35,085 bases of DNA, from IMG/VR virus record IMGVR_UViG_3300042691_015058, positions 1 through 35,085 of that record, one strand, 5' to 3'. The stretch is from a virus. The notes below the pieces were generated by a model. The model saw nothing but the letters and a program-made list of their open reading frames with translations. It was not told the origin of the DNA and did not search any database. Position 1 is the first letter of the stretch; every line of letters begins with the position of its first letter. The translations under genes and the position numbers were made by a program. Shown here one piece after another: positions 21,798-31,528 of the stretch.

Positions 21798-23734
21798 TAG
21801 CCAAACTGAGCCTAGACAATGCTAGGTTCAAAAAGCAGTTAAAAGAGGCTAGAGATAAACTCAAAGAATTTGGGGATCAAGGAGAACAATCAGGAGATCA
21901 AGCCAAAGAAGGCTTTGATAATGCTGGAAAAGGTGCTTCTCAATTTTCAAAAGATTTAGATTCAATGAAAGGACTTGTGGCTAGTGTATTTACCGCAGGT
22001 GCTTTGTTGGATTTTGAAAGAGCCGTAATCAATGCCACATCGGAATTTCAGAGAATGGAATCTGTATTGTCAAATACTTTGGGTTCAAATTCTTCTGCTC
22101 AAATTGCTATGAGGCAAATCGTTGATTTTGCCCAAAAAACTCCTTTTCAAGTTAATGAATTAACCGATGCTTTTATAAAGTTAGCCAACAGGGGATTTGT
22201 TCCGACAATAGAGCAAATGACCGCCATGGGTGATTTGGCATCATCAACCGGAAAATCTTTTGATCAATTAGTTGAGGCGATACTAGATGCTCAGACTGGT
22301 GAGTTGGAAAGATTAAAAGAATTTGGGGTTACATCCAAACAAGAGGGTGATAGAATCCAATTCACTTTTAAAGGCGTAACAACCGAGGTCCAAAAGTCAG
22401 ATAAGGCAATACAGGATTACCTGATTTCATTAGGTAAAATGGAAGGAGTTGCCGGAGCGATGGAAGGAATTTCAAGAACTACCGGAGGTATCATTTCAAA
22501 CTTGGGTGATAATATCGCTGGATTGTTTACCGATATAGGAAATTCATCTTCAGGGTTTATCAATTGGTTTATCAAAGACTTAAATAGGGTTGTTACTTCC
22601 ATTCGTTACATGAGCGAAACATTGGAAGGTCTTAATCCTTTTAAAAATATTTCAGAAAAGTCAGAAGACTTTAGAAAATTTCTTTTGACTGTATCCGAAG
22701 CCACAACTGATACGGGTTTAGCTTACAAAGATTTTGCATCGACATTTAATAAAGTTGATTTAAAGAAATTACTTGGAGATACAAGATATCGCCAACTTTT
22801 TATCGATACGTTAAAAAAAGAAGGCAATTCTTTGAAAGAATCGCAATCATTATGGGAAACTTATGTAAAAATTAGAAAACAGTCTTTTGATGACGAACAA
22901 AAATTAAACGCATCAAAAATACAATCCATTAAAGTAACAAGTGGGTTAACTGAAGAAGAAAAAAGAAGAGCGGAAGAGGCAAGAAAAGCCCACAAAGAAA
23001 AAATTAAGGAATTAAGAGCCGAAGAATCTGCTTTTTTGAAATTGGCAAAAGCTATGCCTTTGCAACGTGGTTTTATTGATACGGATAAGTTAAAGGCAGT
23101 TAAAAAATTGACAGATGACATTATTGGTAAGGCATTAAAGCCAGTAATAACTCAAGGAATTATAATTCCGCAGGAAGCAATTGACCGAATCAAACTAGCA
23201 AAAGAAGAGCAGGCACAATTCAATAAAGAAATGTCCATTGCTAGTACTATTAGTTCAATGCTTGGCGATACCTTCCAAAGTGCTTTTGAAGGAATGCTGA
23301 ACACCGGAAAGATTTCATTCAAAGGTATCATTGACGGATTGAAAGCATTGATTATTAAGTTAATTTCGGCTGCGGCTGCGGCTGCGGTGTTGGCAGGCAT
23401 CTTGGCCGCTACCGGGCTAGGTGCAGCAGGTGGATTTATAGGCAATTTCAAGGACATATTCGGAAAGATGACAGGGCTTGCTGGGCTTTTTGGAAAAACG
23501 ACTCCCTTTGCCGAAGGAGGTATGGTTACAGGGTTGACTACTGCCATCCTAGGAGACAATCCATCAGGCAAGGAAGCAGTAATTCCATTTGAAAAAATGG
23601 GTTCTTTCCTTTCTCAATACGGCAACGGTGGAGGAAATATGAGGGTGGAGGTAGTTGGAACAATCAAAGGTCAAGACATCTACCTATCAGGGTCTAATTA
23701 TTCACAACGCAGAAATAAAATTCTTGGAGTATAA
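21773..23734 (+). CDS. Tape measure protein
   Basis: The 653-residue protein has an N-terminal coiled coil (RFKKQLKEARDKLKEFGDQG), a tape-measure domain around 75-220 (FERAVINATSEFQRMESVLS, TPFQVNELTDAFIKLANRGF, DAQTGELERLKEFGVTSKQE), a Lys/Glu-rich helical middle and a hydrophobic C-terminal region near 530-560 (LISAAAAAAVLAGILAATGL). Using about 1.5 angstrom per residue, it predicts a tail of roughly 100 nm; that number is an estimate. It ends in TAATG with the next gene. Confidence 0.9.
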   Translation: MATESAELIAKLSLDNARFKKQLKEARDKLKEFGDQGEQSGDQAKEGFDNAGKGASQFSKDLDSMKGLVASVFTAGALLDFERAVINATSEFQRMESVLSNTLGSNSSAQIAMRQIVDFAQKTPFQVNELTDAFIKLANRGFVPTIEQMTAMGDLASSTGKSFDQLVEAILDAQTGELERLKEFGVTSKQEGDRIQFTFKGVTTEVQKSDKAIQDYLISLGKMEGVAGAMEGISRTTGGIISNLGDNIAGLFTDIGNSSSGFINWFIKDLNRVVTSIRYMSETLEGLNPFKNISEKSEDFRKFLLTVSEATTDTGLAYKDFASTFNKVDLKKLLGDTRYRQLFIDTLKKEGNSLKESQSLWETYVKIRKQSFDDEQKLNASKIQSIKVTSGLTEEEKRRAEEARKAHKEKIKELRAEESAFLKLAKAMPLQRGFIDTDKLKAVKKLTDDIIGKALKPVITQGIIIPQEAIDRIKLAKEEQAQFNKEMSIASTISSMLGDTFQSAFEGMLNTGKISFKGIIDGLKALIIKLISAAAAAAVLAGILAATGLGAAGGFIGNFKDIFGKMTGLAGLFGKTTPFAEGGMVTGLTTAILGDNPSGKEAVIPFEKMGSFLSQYGNGGGNMRVEVVGTIKGQDIYLSGSNYSQRRNKILGV

Positions 23735-26700
23735 TGGCATTTGCAACGAAATATAGCATTGAAGGGACTTCTGACATCTTCGGAAAAGTAACTGTCAATT
23801 TACGGCAGGACTTATACGCTGGATCAATTATCTACTTTGAAGGTGCTGGGAGAGATTGGATAAATTTATCAATCGGTCAGGGTGGAAATGATATTTCATT
23901 GGCTATACTCCCTTCAAAATGCTCAGTTCAGTTTTATGCCATGACTGATTTTGTAGCCTTGGAATTAGGTCAAGACCCATCATTTACTTGGCAAATGCAG
24001 GTATTGGATACCGATGGCGATCTAATTTGGCAGGGCATTGTTCTTCCGGAAGAATATCAGGAAGATTACAGCAATACACCATACATAGTAAGCATTACGG
24101 CTTCCGATGGATTGGAAGAACTAAAAACAATTGACTATCCAATAACTGTTGGGGCGAAAGCTACACTTTGGGATCATTTGACCGATGCCTTGGCTTTTAC
24201 CGGACAATCAATTCACTTTTTTGAGTCGGTCAATATTTACGATGTGGAAATGGACACGGCAAATTCCGATTCTCCATTTTTGCAGGCTGAAGTAACCTAT
24301 GAATCATTTCTAAAACTTAGCGAAAAGCCAAACTGCTATGATGTAGTTGTTGGTATTCTAAAGCCATTCTTTGCCCGTGTTTATCAGTATAGAGGATGGA
24401 GAATTGAGAACATTTACGGGAAAAAAGCTAGTTACATTGAACGGGAATTTGATGAATCAGGAGTTTATGTGACCAATACATCAGTCAATCCTATTGTCGA
24501 ACTTGACAATGATCCATCAGATTTCAAGGCTTTTTTATCCAAATCAGGATTGTTGCAATTTCATCCTGCTTTAAATTCAACTGAGATTTATTTTAATACC
24601 GCAAGGATAGTCAATCCGGATGGTCCGGGTGGTTGGTCTTTGGAAAGTGACTGGACCAATTCGACCACTCTGACTGATTGGACAAACGAGAATAGTATAT
24701 CAATTAGTAAGCTATCCTTTGGCTACAACGGATCAGAAACCATTGTAAGAATACAGGGAAAGCAGGATAGTTTAACAACTGGAAAGCACATTAAAAGCGG
24801 TGCATACACGATAAATTCATCCGACTTTCAAAATTTCTTTTTCCGCTTTGACTATTGGATGAACTATCCAACCCTAATTATTTTAGGTTCAAAGCCAATT
24901 CTTTACTTACAGGTTGAGTTGACGGATTCCTTGTCAAACAAATGGTACTTTAAAAATAATTCGTGGACGCTGATTCAAGCCGATGGATGGATAAGAATTG
25001 ATCCGGTAGGTAGACAGATTTGGAAACCTTTTGAAATCAATATCAACACCCTACCAAACATTACGGGTAGTGCTGATATTCGTTTTTACGTCTATCAATT
25101 GGTAAAATCAGGTTCTGCTGATCAGGTTGAATTAAGGTTAACGAATTGGGCAACCAATATTCAAGTAGATGAAGCCTATGAAGATTTAATCCTGCAAGAA
25201 AAAGCAGGAATCAATATTCTTTCAACTTATCGAGGACCATCTTTTCAGCATTTCATTTCGGACGGTGAAGTTGTTGACCTTGCCGGAGTCATGGATGTTA
25301 ATGGGGTGTTGACTTCAGAATGGAATCGAAGAGGCGAAACCGATGCACTAAATATCAGGCGATTATTCATGATGCAATGGTTGACCATGCATCAGGGACA
25401 AGCGGTTAAGATTGGAGGAACTTTGTACCAAAAAGGTGAACACGTCACACCTATGTCGGTAATCAAAGACAAGGATTCCGTTTCGACAAGAAAATATATC
25501 ATGACCGGATGGGAATTCAGTCTCGGACGTGGCACAGGATCAATAAATTTCCATGAGATATTTGAAAACGAGGTTACGCCTTTTTATTTTCTTGATTTTG
25601 TCACTTCTATACCTTCTTCCGCTTATATTCTTCCTGATTATTCTATACCTATCGGAGTTCCCGGGTTAAGCCCCGGAGTTTTACCCGGTGGAGGTGGAAT
25701 CAGCATTCCGAATATTAATTTTCCTCCATTAAACGGGGATGTAAGAGGCGAACCTTCCGGTGCTGAAATTACACCTTCAGCAATATTTGGAAAAGCAAGA
25801 TTGGATACTACTGGTTTAACCGGAACGGACATCATTTTCAATGCCGTAAAAGACACTCCAACGCAGGAAAACATGACCAATTTAAGGTTAAGTGATACTT
25901 ACCCTATATTGGATACAGTCTTTGTCCCGTACACCGGAGCAAAATCAAATATTAACCTTGGCGAAAAAGGTCTATCCACGGGCTATGTAACCTTTGACAC
26001 TACACCGACCGGAACTCCGACTACCCAAGGCACAACCTATTGGGATGATTCCAAGTCTACGGTAGCTTTGATTATGAACGGAACTACCCAACATATCGGG
26101 CAGGATCAGTTCATCTATGTCAAGAACTCAACAGGCTCACCGATTGCGAAAGGGGTAGCGGTCAGGAACTCAGGAACGGATGGCGGTAGCGGTCACATCC
26201 TGATAGAGCCTATGCTTGCCAACGGGATGAATGCTTCCGAAACGTTTATAGGCGTAACTGCTGAGGCGATAGCCAACGGATCATTTGGTCAGGTTATGTC
26301 ATTCGGTGAATTAGCAGGAATTAACACAAGCACCTACACCGCAGGTGCATTTCTTTATGTATCGACTACCGTGGCAGGGCAATTCCAAACGACTGCACCC
26401 GTAGCACCTAATAACATCATTCTAGTTGGTCGGGCTATCAATAGCAAGAACAACGGAGATATTTTTGTCAGACCGACAATCGGGTCGAACATACGGAATG
26501 ATGAAGGGGTGAAGATTACTAGTGGAACAACTGGGGACTTACTTCAGCTTCAGTCAGGTGGATTGTGGGAGAATAAGTCGGTAGCAACGGTTATCGGTTC
26601 AGCCTATGTGCCATCGACAAGGACATTAACTATCAACGGAACTGCATTTGACTTAAGTGCAAATAGGTCTTGGTCGGTTGGTACGGTTACCGATGTGACC

Positions 26701-27408
26701 GCAGGGACAGGCATTGCGGTATTTCCCAACCCGACATCAGCGACACCACAAGTTGCTTTGACAGGTCAGGCATTGTCATTTCATTCGTTATCCGGAACAG
26801 GGTTTGTTTACCGGACAAGCGGAATAGTCGGTGTAAGAACCTTAACCGCAGGAAGTGGAATAACAATTACCAACGGAGATGGTGTAAGTGGTAATCCGAC
26901 AATAGCCGTAAACTTTGCAACTCCAGCCTATTCTGAAAATTCAACAGAAACGGTTTATAATATTCTTGACACCGGATATACAACAATGGTTGATTTTGCA
27001 TCATTGAATTTAACAGGCGTGTCAAGTATGGATATTTATTCCATAATGTATATCAATCAGGCATCAGGTGCTATGGCTGATCGTGTTTTTGGAGTGGCAA
27101 CAAAAATAAACACAACGAACAATTACAATCAAACTGGTGGAAATATCATTAGCACTCAGGCAATTACAAACGAAGAATTGATAATTAAAACTAATATTAA
27201 AATTGTCAGTAGTTCAGAGTTAAAGATAACCACGGAAATGATCTTTAAATTCTCAGGTGTTTATTCTTTGGTGGCAGTCAATTCATCAACAGTTACAGGA
27301 TTATCATTGACCTTATCAAATGTAAGCGTAGGACTTTCCGCTTATGTTGATGACTCTACTCCTCAAATGACTGCCACTAATAGATTTACTAAAATAACTA
27401 GATGGTAA
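23734..27408 (+). CDS. Large tail tip/hub protein with fibre-like C-terminus
   Basis: The 1224-residue protein occupies the distal-tail/hub position after the tape measure. Residues 1-640 are beta-rich and resemble large Bacteroidota prophage tail proteins (VNLRQDLYAGSIIYFEGAGR, WQGIVLPEEYQEDYSNTPYI). A glycine/proline hinge (LPGGGGISIPNI, about 648-660) follows. Residues 700-1100 have fibre-type repeats such as SAYVPSTRTLTINGTAFDLS. It probably combines tail tip and receptor-contact functions. The region 25,970-26,900 is less A/T-rich than its flanks, suggesting module exchange. Confidence 0.78.
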   Translation: MAFATKYSIEGTSDIFGKVTVNLRQDLYAGSIIYFEGAGRDWINLSIGQGGNDISLAILPSKCSVQFYAMTDFVALELGQDPSFTWQMQVLDTDGDLIWQGIVLPEEYQEDYSNTPYIVSITASDGLEELKTIDYPITVGAKATLWDHLTDALAFTGQSIHFFESVNIYDVEMDTANSDSPFLQAEVTYESFLKLSEKPNCYDVVVGILKPFFARVYQYRGWRIENIYGKKASYIEREFDESGVYVTNTSVNPIVELDNDPSDFKAFLSKSGLLQFHPALNSTEIYFNTARIVNPDGPGGWSLESDWTNSTTLTDWTNENSISISKLSFGYNGSETIVRIQGKQDSLTTGKHIKSGAYTINSSDFQNFFFRFDYWMNYPTLIILGSKPILYLQVELTDSLSNKWYFKNNSWTLIQADGWIRIDPVGRQIWKPFEININTLPNITGSADIRFYVYQLVKSGSADQVELRLTNWATNIQVDEAYEDLILQEKAGINILSTYRGPSFQHFISDGEVVDLAGVMDVNGVLTSEWNRRGETDALNIRRLFMMQWLTMHQGQAVKIGGTLYQKGEHVTPMSVIKDKDSVSTRKYIMTGWEFSLGRGTGSINFHEIFENEVTPFYFLDFVTSIPSSAYILPDYSIPIGVPGLSPGVLPGGGGISIPNINFPPLNGDVRGEPSGAEITPSAIFGKARLDTTGLTGTDIIFNAVKDTPTQENMTNLRLSDTYPILDTVFVPYTGAKSNINLGEKGLSTGYVTFDTTPTGTPTTQGTTYWDDSKSTVALIMNGTTQHIGQDQFIYVKNSTGSPIAKGVAVRNSGTDGGSGHILIEPMLANGMNASETFIGVTAEAIANGSFGQVMSFGELAGINTSTYTAGAFLYVSTTVAGQFQTTAPVAPNNIILVGRAINSKNNGDIFVRPTIGSNIRNDEGVKITSGTTGDLLQLQSGGLWENKSVATVIGSAYVPSTRTLTINGTAFDLSANRSWSVGTVTDVTAGTGIAVFPNPTSATPQVALTGQALSFHSLSGTGFVYRTSGIVGVRTLTAGSGITITNGDGVSGNPTIAVNFATPAYSENSTETVYNILDTGYTTMVDFASLNLTGVSSMDIYSIMYINQASGAMADRVFGVATKINTTNNYNQTGGNIISTQAITNEELIIKTNIKIVSSSELKITTEMIFKFSGVYSLVAVNSSTVTGLSLTLSNVSVGLSAYVDDSTPQMTATNRFTKITRW

Positions 27409-27409
27409 T

Positions 27410-27553
27410 ATGCCCCTACCAAAACCAAAACCGAACGAACCGAAGGAAACCTACATGAACAGGTGTATGGCTGACTCGACTATGAGAAGGGAATTTAAAC
27501 CCAGATCGCAAAGATTTGCGGTGTGTCAGGTGCAATGGGAAAATAAAAAATAG
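27410..27553 (+). CDS. Small PKPK..RCM..QRFAVC phage protein, 47 aa
   Basis: ATG 27410 lies just after the hub gene stop. The 47-residue frame MPLPKPKPNEPKETYMNRCM then AVCQVQWENKK matches from memory a small phage family (MPIPKPKxGExKxxFIxRCM...QRxAVCxxQW). In other phages this unit often lies next to or is fused to the prohead protease; here it is among the tail and lysis genes. The conserved Cys pair may bind metal. Function unknown. The opposite-strand frame over this stretch is a shadow. Confidence 0.65.
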   Translation: MPLPKPKPNEPKETYMNRCMADSTMRREFKPRSQRFAVCQVQWENKK

Positions 27554-27584
27554 TTGTACTTTTATGCAAACGAAAAGAGTAATA

Positions 27585-27800
27585 ATGAACACGTTCGACC
27601 CATTCGAGTACATCTTAGGATTTGCCATGATCGGAACTACAATTAGCCTGATTCCTGACATGAGCGAAACCTTACGTTTTATTCTATTGCTGATAACTGC
27701 CTCAGGTGCGATAATTAAACTATGGGAGCAAATCAAAAAGTCCGAACATTTCAAAAATGATGTGATTGCATTATGGAAGAAGATAAGCGGTCGAAAATAA
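27585..27800 (+). CDS. Holin-like membrane protein, 71 aa
   Basis: I use ATG 27585 (MNTFDPFEYILGFAM...); an in-frame extension to 27516 would overlap the preceding gene. The protein has two hydrophobic segments (about 9-27 and 30-47) and a basic tail WKKISGRK, the size and shape of a small class II holin. It is followed, overlapping, by a second membrane protein, and the M15 endolysin is 3.7 kb downstream. The holin role is inferred from size, topology and setting. Confidence 0.6.
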   Translation: MNTFDPFEYILGFAMIGTTISLIPDMSETLRFILLLITASGAIIKLWEQIKKSEHFKNDVIALWKKISGRK

Positions 27801-27928
27801 AACGCCTTGCAATCTGGGCGGTGTTCATCATTACCTTGGGATTCATCGGGGCATTGTATATTCCGACTGAAACCTACGGCTCGTTTATTGATTTACTTAA
27901 AGATGTTATTACTCACTTAGTAATCTAA
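27773..27928 (+). CDS. Single-span membrane protein, 51 aa
   Basis: ATG 27773 lies inside the 3' end of the holin-like gene (28-nt overlap). The 51-residue product MEEDKRSKIKRLAIWAVFI... has a charged N-terminus and one or two hydrophobic stretches, ending KDVITHLVI. It could be a holin partner or antiholin. TAA ends at 27928, one base before the next ATG at 27930. Confidence 0.5.
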   Translation: MEEDKRSKIKRLAIWAVFIITLGFIGALYIPTETYGSFIDLLKDVITHLVI

Positions 27929-27929
27929 T

Positions 27930-28304
27930 ATGGCAAATCTCAACGCCCCAAAGCAGGGGATTCTCAATATCAATGCGATTCAAGGTAATTACTTGGATGT
28001 TCCCATGACGTTCAAAAAGCAGAATGGCGATCCGATTGACCTGACGGAATACGAGAATATCCGGATGGAAATCAAGAAGACATTCAATGTAAATGAAACG
28101 CCATTCCTGACCTATGAAGTCGGCACGGGATTGACCATCTCCGGAGTTGACAACAACGTTCTGACCTTTGTCATTGACGAGGCTTTTTGGGATTCGCAAA
28201 CAACGAGATGGGTGTATGACATTGTGTTTGAAAACGAGTTCGGGGAATTTTACACCTTCATCAAAGGAACTATCAACATCAATTTAACTGCGAGCAAGCT
28301 ATGA
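27930..28304 (+). CDS. Beta-rich baseplate/fibre-associated protein, 124 aa
   Basis: The 124-residue protein (MANLNAPKQGILNINAIQGN...) is almost entirely beta: MTFKKQNGDPIDLTEYENIR, LTYEVGTGLTISGVDNNVL, then RWVYDIVFENEFGEFYTFIK. This resembles BppU N-terminal or Ig-like domains that attach fibres. It precedes the big fibre gene with an ATGA overlap, so a fibre connector or adaptor is the likely role. Confidence 0.7.
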   Translation: MANLNAPKQGILNINAIQGNYLDVPMTFKKQNGDPIDLTEYENIRMEIKKTFNVNETPFLTYEVGTGLTISGVDNNVLTFVIDEAFWDSQTTRWVYDIVFENEFGEFYTFIKGTININLTASKL

Positions 28305-31021
28305 GTTTCTATGTAACCGTAACGCCAACTATTCAAAACGTAGAGGTAGAAGTCAATCCGCAGACCCTACCATTTGAGGTGGAGGTGGTTGTCAATGGCG
28401 ATCTAAAAGAATATGTCGATCAGGCAGAGGCGTTTGCTGATCAGGCAGAGGCTTCGGCTATCTCAGCTGACAATAGTGCGGATAGTGCTTTGGCAAGTGC
28501 CACAAGTGCCACGGCTTCGGCAAACTCAGCTTCGTCTTCGGCATCTTCTGCGAGCAGTTCAGCATCTACCGCAACTACTCAGGCAGGGATAGCAACAACC
28601 GAGGCGAACGAGGCTTCTCAGTCGGCTAGTAATGCTTTGGCATCCGAGCAGGCATCGGCTATCTCCGAGGCTAACGCTTTGGCATCTGAGCAGGCTTCCG
28701 CTCAGTCGGAGGCTAACGCCTTGAGTTCAGAACAGAATGCCCTAGCAAGCGAACAGGCTTCCGCTCTATCGGCTAGTAATGCTTTAGCTTCTGAGAACTC
28801 AGCATCCGCATCGGCTTCTACTGCGACTACTCAAGCAGGGATAGCCACAACTCAAGCAGGAATAGCGACAACTCAGGCAGGCAATGCACTGACATCGGCT
28901 AACAACGCAGCGGCTTCGGCATCAGCAGCGGCACAGGTCGGTACAAGTACGTTGTTGACAGGCTTTTCAGTAGGTGCGAATACTGCCATCGCAGGGACTG
29001 ATTCCATATTACAGGCATTCAATAAGACTCAAGGTCAGATCAATGCTAGGGTGTCAGGCACAGGAGTAGCTGGTCAGGTTAGCTTTTGGAACGGGACAAG
29101 CAGTCAGACTGGGAGTGCTGACTTTACTTGGAATAACACTGCTAAAGTATTAGCATTTAGTAGTGGTGGCACATTAACAAATGAAATAAGAATAAGTAGC
29201 ATTAATACTAATACATTTTTTGGAAGAAATGCTGGGATTTCAAATAATACGGGTAACATTAATACTTTTATTGGTGTAAATGCTGGATTTTCAAATACTT
29301 CTGGCAGTAACAATACTCTTATTGGTTCAAGTGCTGGTTCCCTTAACTTAACTGCTGGATCACTTGTCTGTATAGGAGTTAATGCAGGACTTAATTTAAC
29401 CAGTGGTGATAGTAATGTTTTTATAGGTAGAGAATCTGGTAGATGGATAGCGGATGGCACTACCTCATTGACAACTTCCAGTACATCAATTTTAATAGGT
29501 AGAGGATCAAGAGTAAATGCTAATAGTGAATCAAATCAAATTGCAATAGGTAACAATGCAATTGGTCTAGGAACAAATACTACAGTAATAGGTAATTCAT
29601 CTACAACATTTGGACGTTGGTGGGGAAATTTATTAATAGGAACTTCAGTCAATAGTGGATTTGCTTTAGATGTATCAGGTACAACCCGACTTAACGGCTT
29701 GCAGACCTTCCAAGGTACGACGGCTTCCGATACCGCACCTCTCGGAACTGAACTTACAACAACAGGGTCAGGAACTAATTGGACAGGTACAGACTTTGCA
29801 ACTGGCTATACCCACACAGTAGGATCAACTGCTTCATTGACTACTTCCATCCCTGCGGTGAACGGCACTTACTATCAGATTGCCTACACCATCACAGGAA
29901 GAACGGCAGGATCAATAACAATCAACTACGGAGGCACTTCCACGGCATCAATCACGGCAACAGGAGCAACAGGGCCTAGAGCAACTTCTACGGCAAATCT
30001 TGAGATTGTTCCTACTACTGATTTTGATGGAACGGTTGTTTTGTCGGTTCGATCAATCGGAACAAGTTCGGCAACTACAACAATAAATGATAGTGGTGGT
30101 AACTCAAGGATTCAGATTAGAGCAACTTCTAGCACTAATAATACTATTGTTGGACTTAATTCGGGAACAAGAATTACAACTGCTTTAAGCAATTCTTTCT
30201 ACGGTCAGTCAGCTGGTAATAATACTACTACTGGTAATTCTAATTCTTTTTTTGGTAGAGAATCAGGTTTTTCTAATACAATTGGCATTAGTAATTCATT
30301 TTATGGGTCTAATTCTGGATTTTCAAATATATCAGGATCAGCTAATTCATTTTTTGGGACAAGTTCTGGAACAAATAATACTGGCAATAATAATTCTTTT
30401 TTTGGAGCTAATTCTGGCAATGCAAATACAACCGCAAGTAGCAATTCATTTTTTGGAGTTAATTCTGGATTTAACAACACAACTGGAAGTAATAATACCT
30501 TTATAGGATTAGATGCAGGTCGAAGAATATCAGGAGGTGGAAATTTAACAGTATCAACTAACTCAGTATTTGTAGGAGTTGACACAAGAGCCAATGCTGA
30601 TTCTGAAACCAACCAAACTGTCATAGGCTACCAAGCCATTGGTCTAGGCTCAAACACCACAGTAATAGGTAACAGTAGCACAACTTTTGGACGTTGGTGG
30701 GGTAACTTGTTGTTGGGTACGAGTACGAATAGTGGGTTCTTGCTTGATGTCAACGGAACGGCTAGGTTTTCCAATGATGTGACCATTGCGGACACAAGGA
30801 ACATAATCCTATCAACAACCACAGGAACTCGTATTGGAACGGCTACAAATCAGCGGTTGGCTTTGTGGAATGCTACACCAAACGTTCAGCCGACAAATGC
30901 AATAACCGCTGCCGCTTTTGTTGCCAACACATCGGGAATTGTAAACGATACGGCAACTTTTGGAGGCTACACAATCGGTCAGATAGTTGCCGCACTTCAG
31001 CGAATCGGGGCTTTGGCATAA
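28301..31021 (+). CDS. Long tail fibre with Ala/Ser coiled coil and YadA-like head repeats
   Basis: The 906-residue protein has a beta N-terminus (1-40), an Ala/Ser/Thr-rich coiled coil with repeats such as NALASEQASAISEA and ATTQAGIATTQAG (about 45-215), and two head blocks of short repeats of type NTFIGVNAGFSNTSGSNN (about 300-450 and 615-800). Each block ends in a conserved module IGNSSTTFGRWWGNLL followed by LDV.GT. A beta sandwich-like domain lies between them (465-590). Repeats of this kind form trimeric beta-rolls in adhesins. It probably binds the host receptor. There is no S74-type C-terminal chaperone; the end is LQRIGALA. Confidence 0.85.
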   Translation: MSFYVTVTPTIQNVEVEVNPQTLPFEVEVVVNGDLKEYVDQAEAFADQAEASAISADNSADSALASATSATASANSASSSASSASSSASTATTQAGIATTEANEASQSASNALASEQASAISEANALASEQASAQSEANALSSEQNALASEQASALSASNALASENSASASASTATTQAGIATTQAGIATTQAGNALTSANNAAASASAAAQVGTSTLLTGFSVGANTAIAGTDSILQAFNKTQGQINARVSGTGVAGQVSFWNGTSSQTGSADFTWNNTAKVLAFSSGGTLTNEIRISSINTNTFFGRNAGISNNTGNINTFIGVNAGFSNTSGSNNTLIGSSAGSLNLTAGSLVCIGVNAGLNLTSGDSNVFIGRESGRWIADGTTSLTTSSTSILIGRGSRVNANSESNQIAIGNNAIGLGTNTTVIGNSSTTFGRWWGNLLIGTSVNSGFALDVSGTTRLNGLQTFQGTTASDTAPLGTELTTTGSGTNWTGTDFATGYTHTVGSTASLTTSIPAVNGTYYQIAYTITGRTAGSITINYGGTSTASITATGATGPRATSTANLEIVPTTDFDGTVVLSVRSIGTSSATTTINDSGGNSRIQIRATSSTNNTIVGLNSGTRITTALSNSFYGQSAGNNTTTGNSNSFFGRESGFSNTIGISNSFYGSNSGFSNISGSANSFFGTSSGTNNTGNNNSFFGANSGNANTTASSNSFFGVNSGFNNTTGSNNTFIGLDAGRRISGGGNLTVSTNSVFVGVDTRANADSETNQTVIGYQAIGLGSNTTVIGNSSTTFGRWWGNLLLGTSTNSGFLLDVNGTARFSNDVTIADTRNIILSTTTGTRIGTATNQRLALWNATPNVQPTNAITAAAFVANTSGIVNDTATFGGYTIGQIVAALQRIGALA

Positions 31022-31039
31022 ACTTTAACTAAACATATC

Positions 31040-31333
31040 ATGAAAACTATTCAACCAATCACGCTCTGGGTAAACGGACAGAGCAAAACCGCAAGTGTAT
31101 TGAACGCTTACGGGATTAACACCACGCTAGGTACAAGTGCTACCTTTTATTATTCGCTGATGGTAGTTAATCAAGACGGAACACTTGGCGAACAACTTGC
31201 ACAGGGAAATCTAACCATGACAGGTGATGAGTACCTAAACTGGGGAGATGACGATGACTACGCTTGGAATTGGGTTGCAGGTCAGCTAAATTTGACCATC
31301 ACCGGAGATTTCATTCAGCCGGAAAGCAATTAA
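31040..31333 (+). CDS. Small beta-rich fibre-adjacent protein, 97 aa
   Basis: The 97-residue protein MKTIQPITLWVNGQSKTASV... ends with LNLTITGDFIQPESN and contains an acidic WGDDDDYAWNW patch. Its place directly downstream of the fibre gene suggests a fibre accessory or chaperone; similar small proteins follow fibre genes in many Bacteroidota phages. No precise family is claimed. Confidence 0.68.
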   Translation: MKTIQPITLWVNGQSKTASVLNAYGINTTLGTSATFYYSLMVVNQDGTLGEQLAQGNLTMTGDEYLNWGDDDDYAWNWVAGQLNLTITGDFIQPESN

Positions 31334-31345
31334 TCAAACAATCCT

Positions 31346-31528
31346 ATGAAAAAGCTAGTATTAAAAGACCAAGAAATCGACACCTTGGCAGGTCTAATCG
31401 GTAATTTGCCTACGTTTCCACGGACCATCAACGAGACCAAAGCGATTTCCGATGCAGTTGAGAACCTGATGCAGTACTTGGGATCAAAAGTAGTTGACGA
31501 TGAAACTGACAGAGAACTTCAGTCTTGA
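31346..31528 (+). CDS. Small helical protein, 60 aa
   Basis: The 60-residue acidic, helical product (MKKLVLKDQEIDTLAGLIGN...) overlaps the endolysin start by 29 nt. It has no membrane segment. It may help fibre assembly or regulate the endolysin, but no motif supports either. Confidence 0.6.
   Translation: MKKLVLKDQEIDTLAGLIGNLPTFPRTINETKAISDAVENLMQYLGSKVVDDETDRELQS

Noticed and set aside
28430-28960. Diversity-generating retroelement variable region in the fibre
   Set aside because: No reverse transcriptase and no template repeat are present; the repeats are Ala/Ser coiled-coil coding units.
29779-29979. Alternative-frame plus-strand gene within the fibre (also 26670-26894 in the hub gene, 10431-10640 in the methyltransferase)
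   Set aside because: They are embedded in long well-supported genes and have low-complexity or arbitrary composition.
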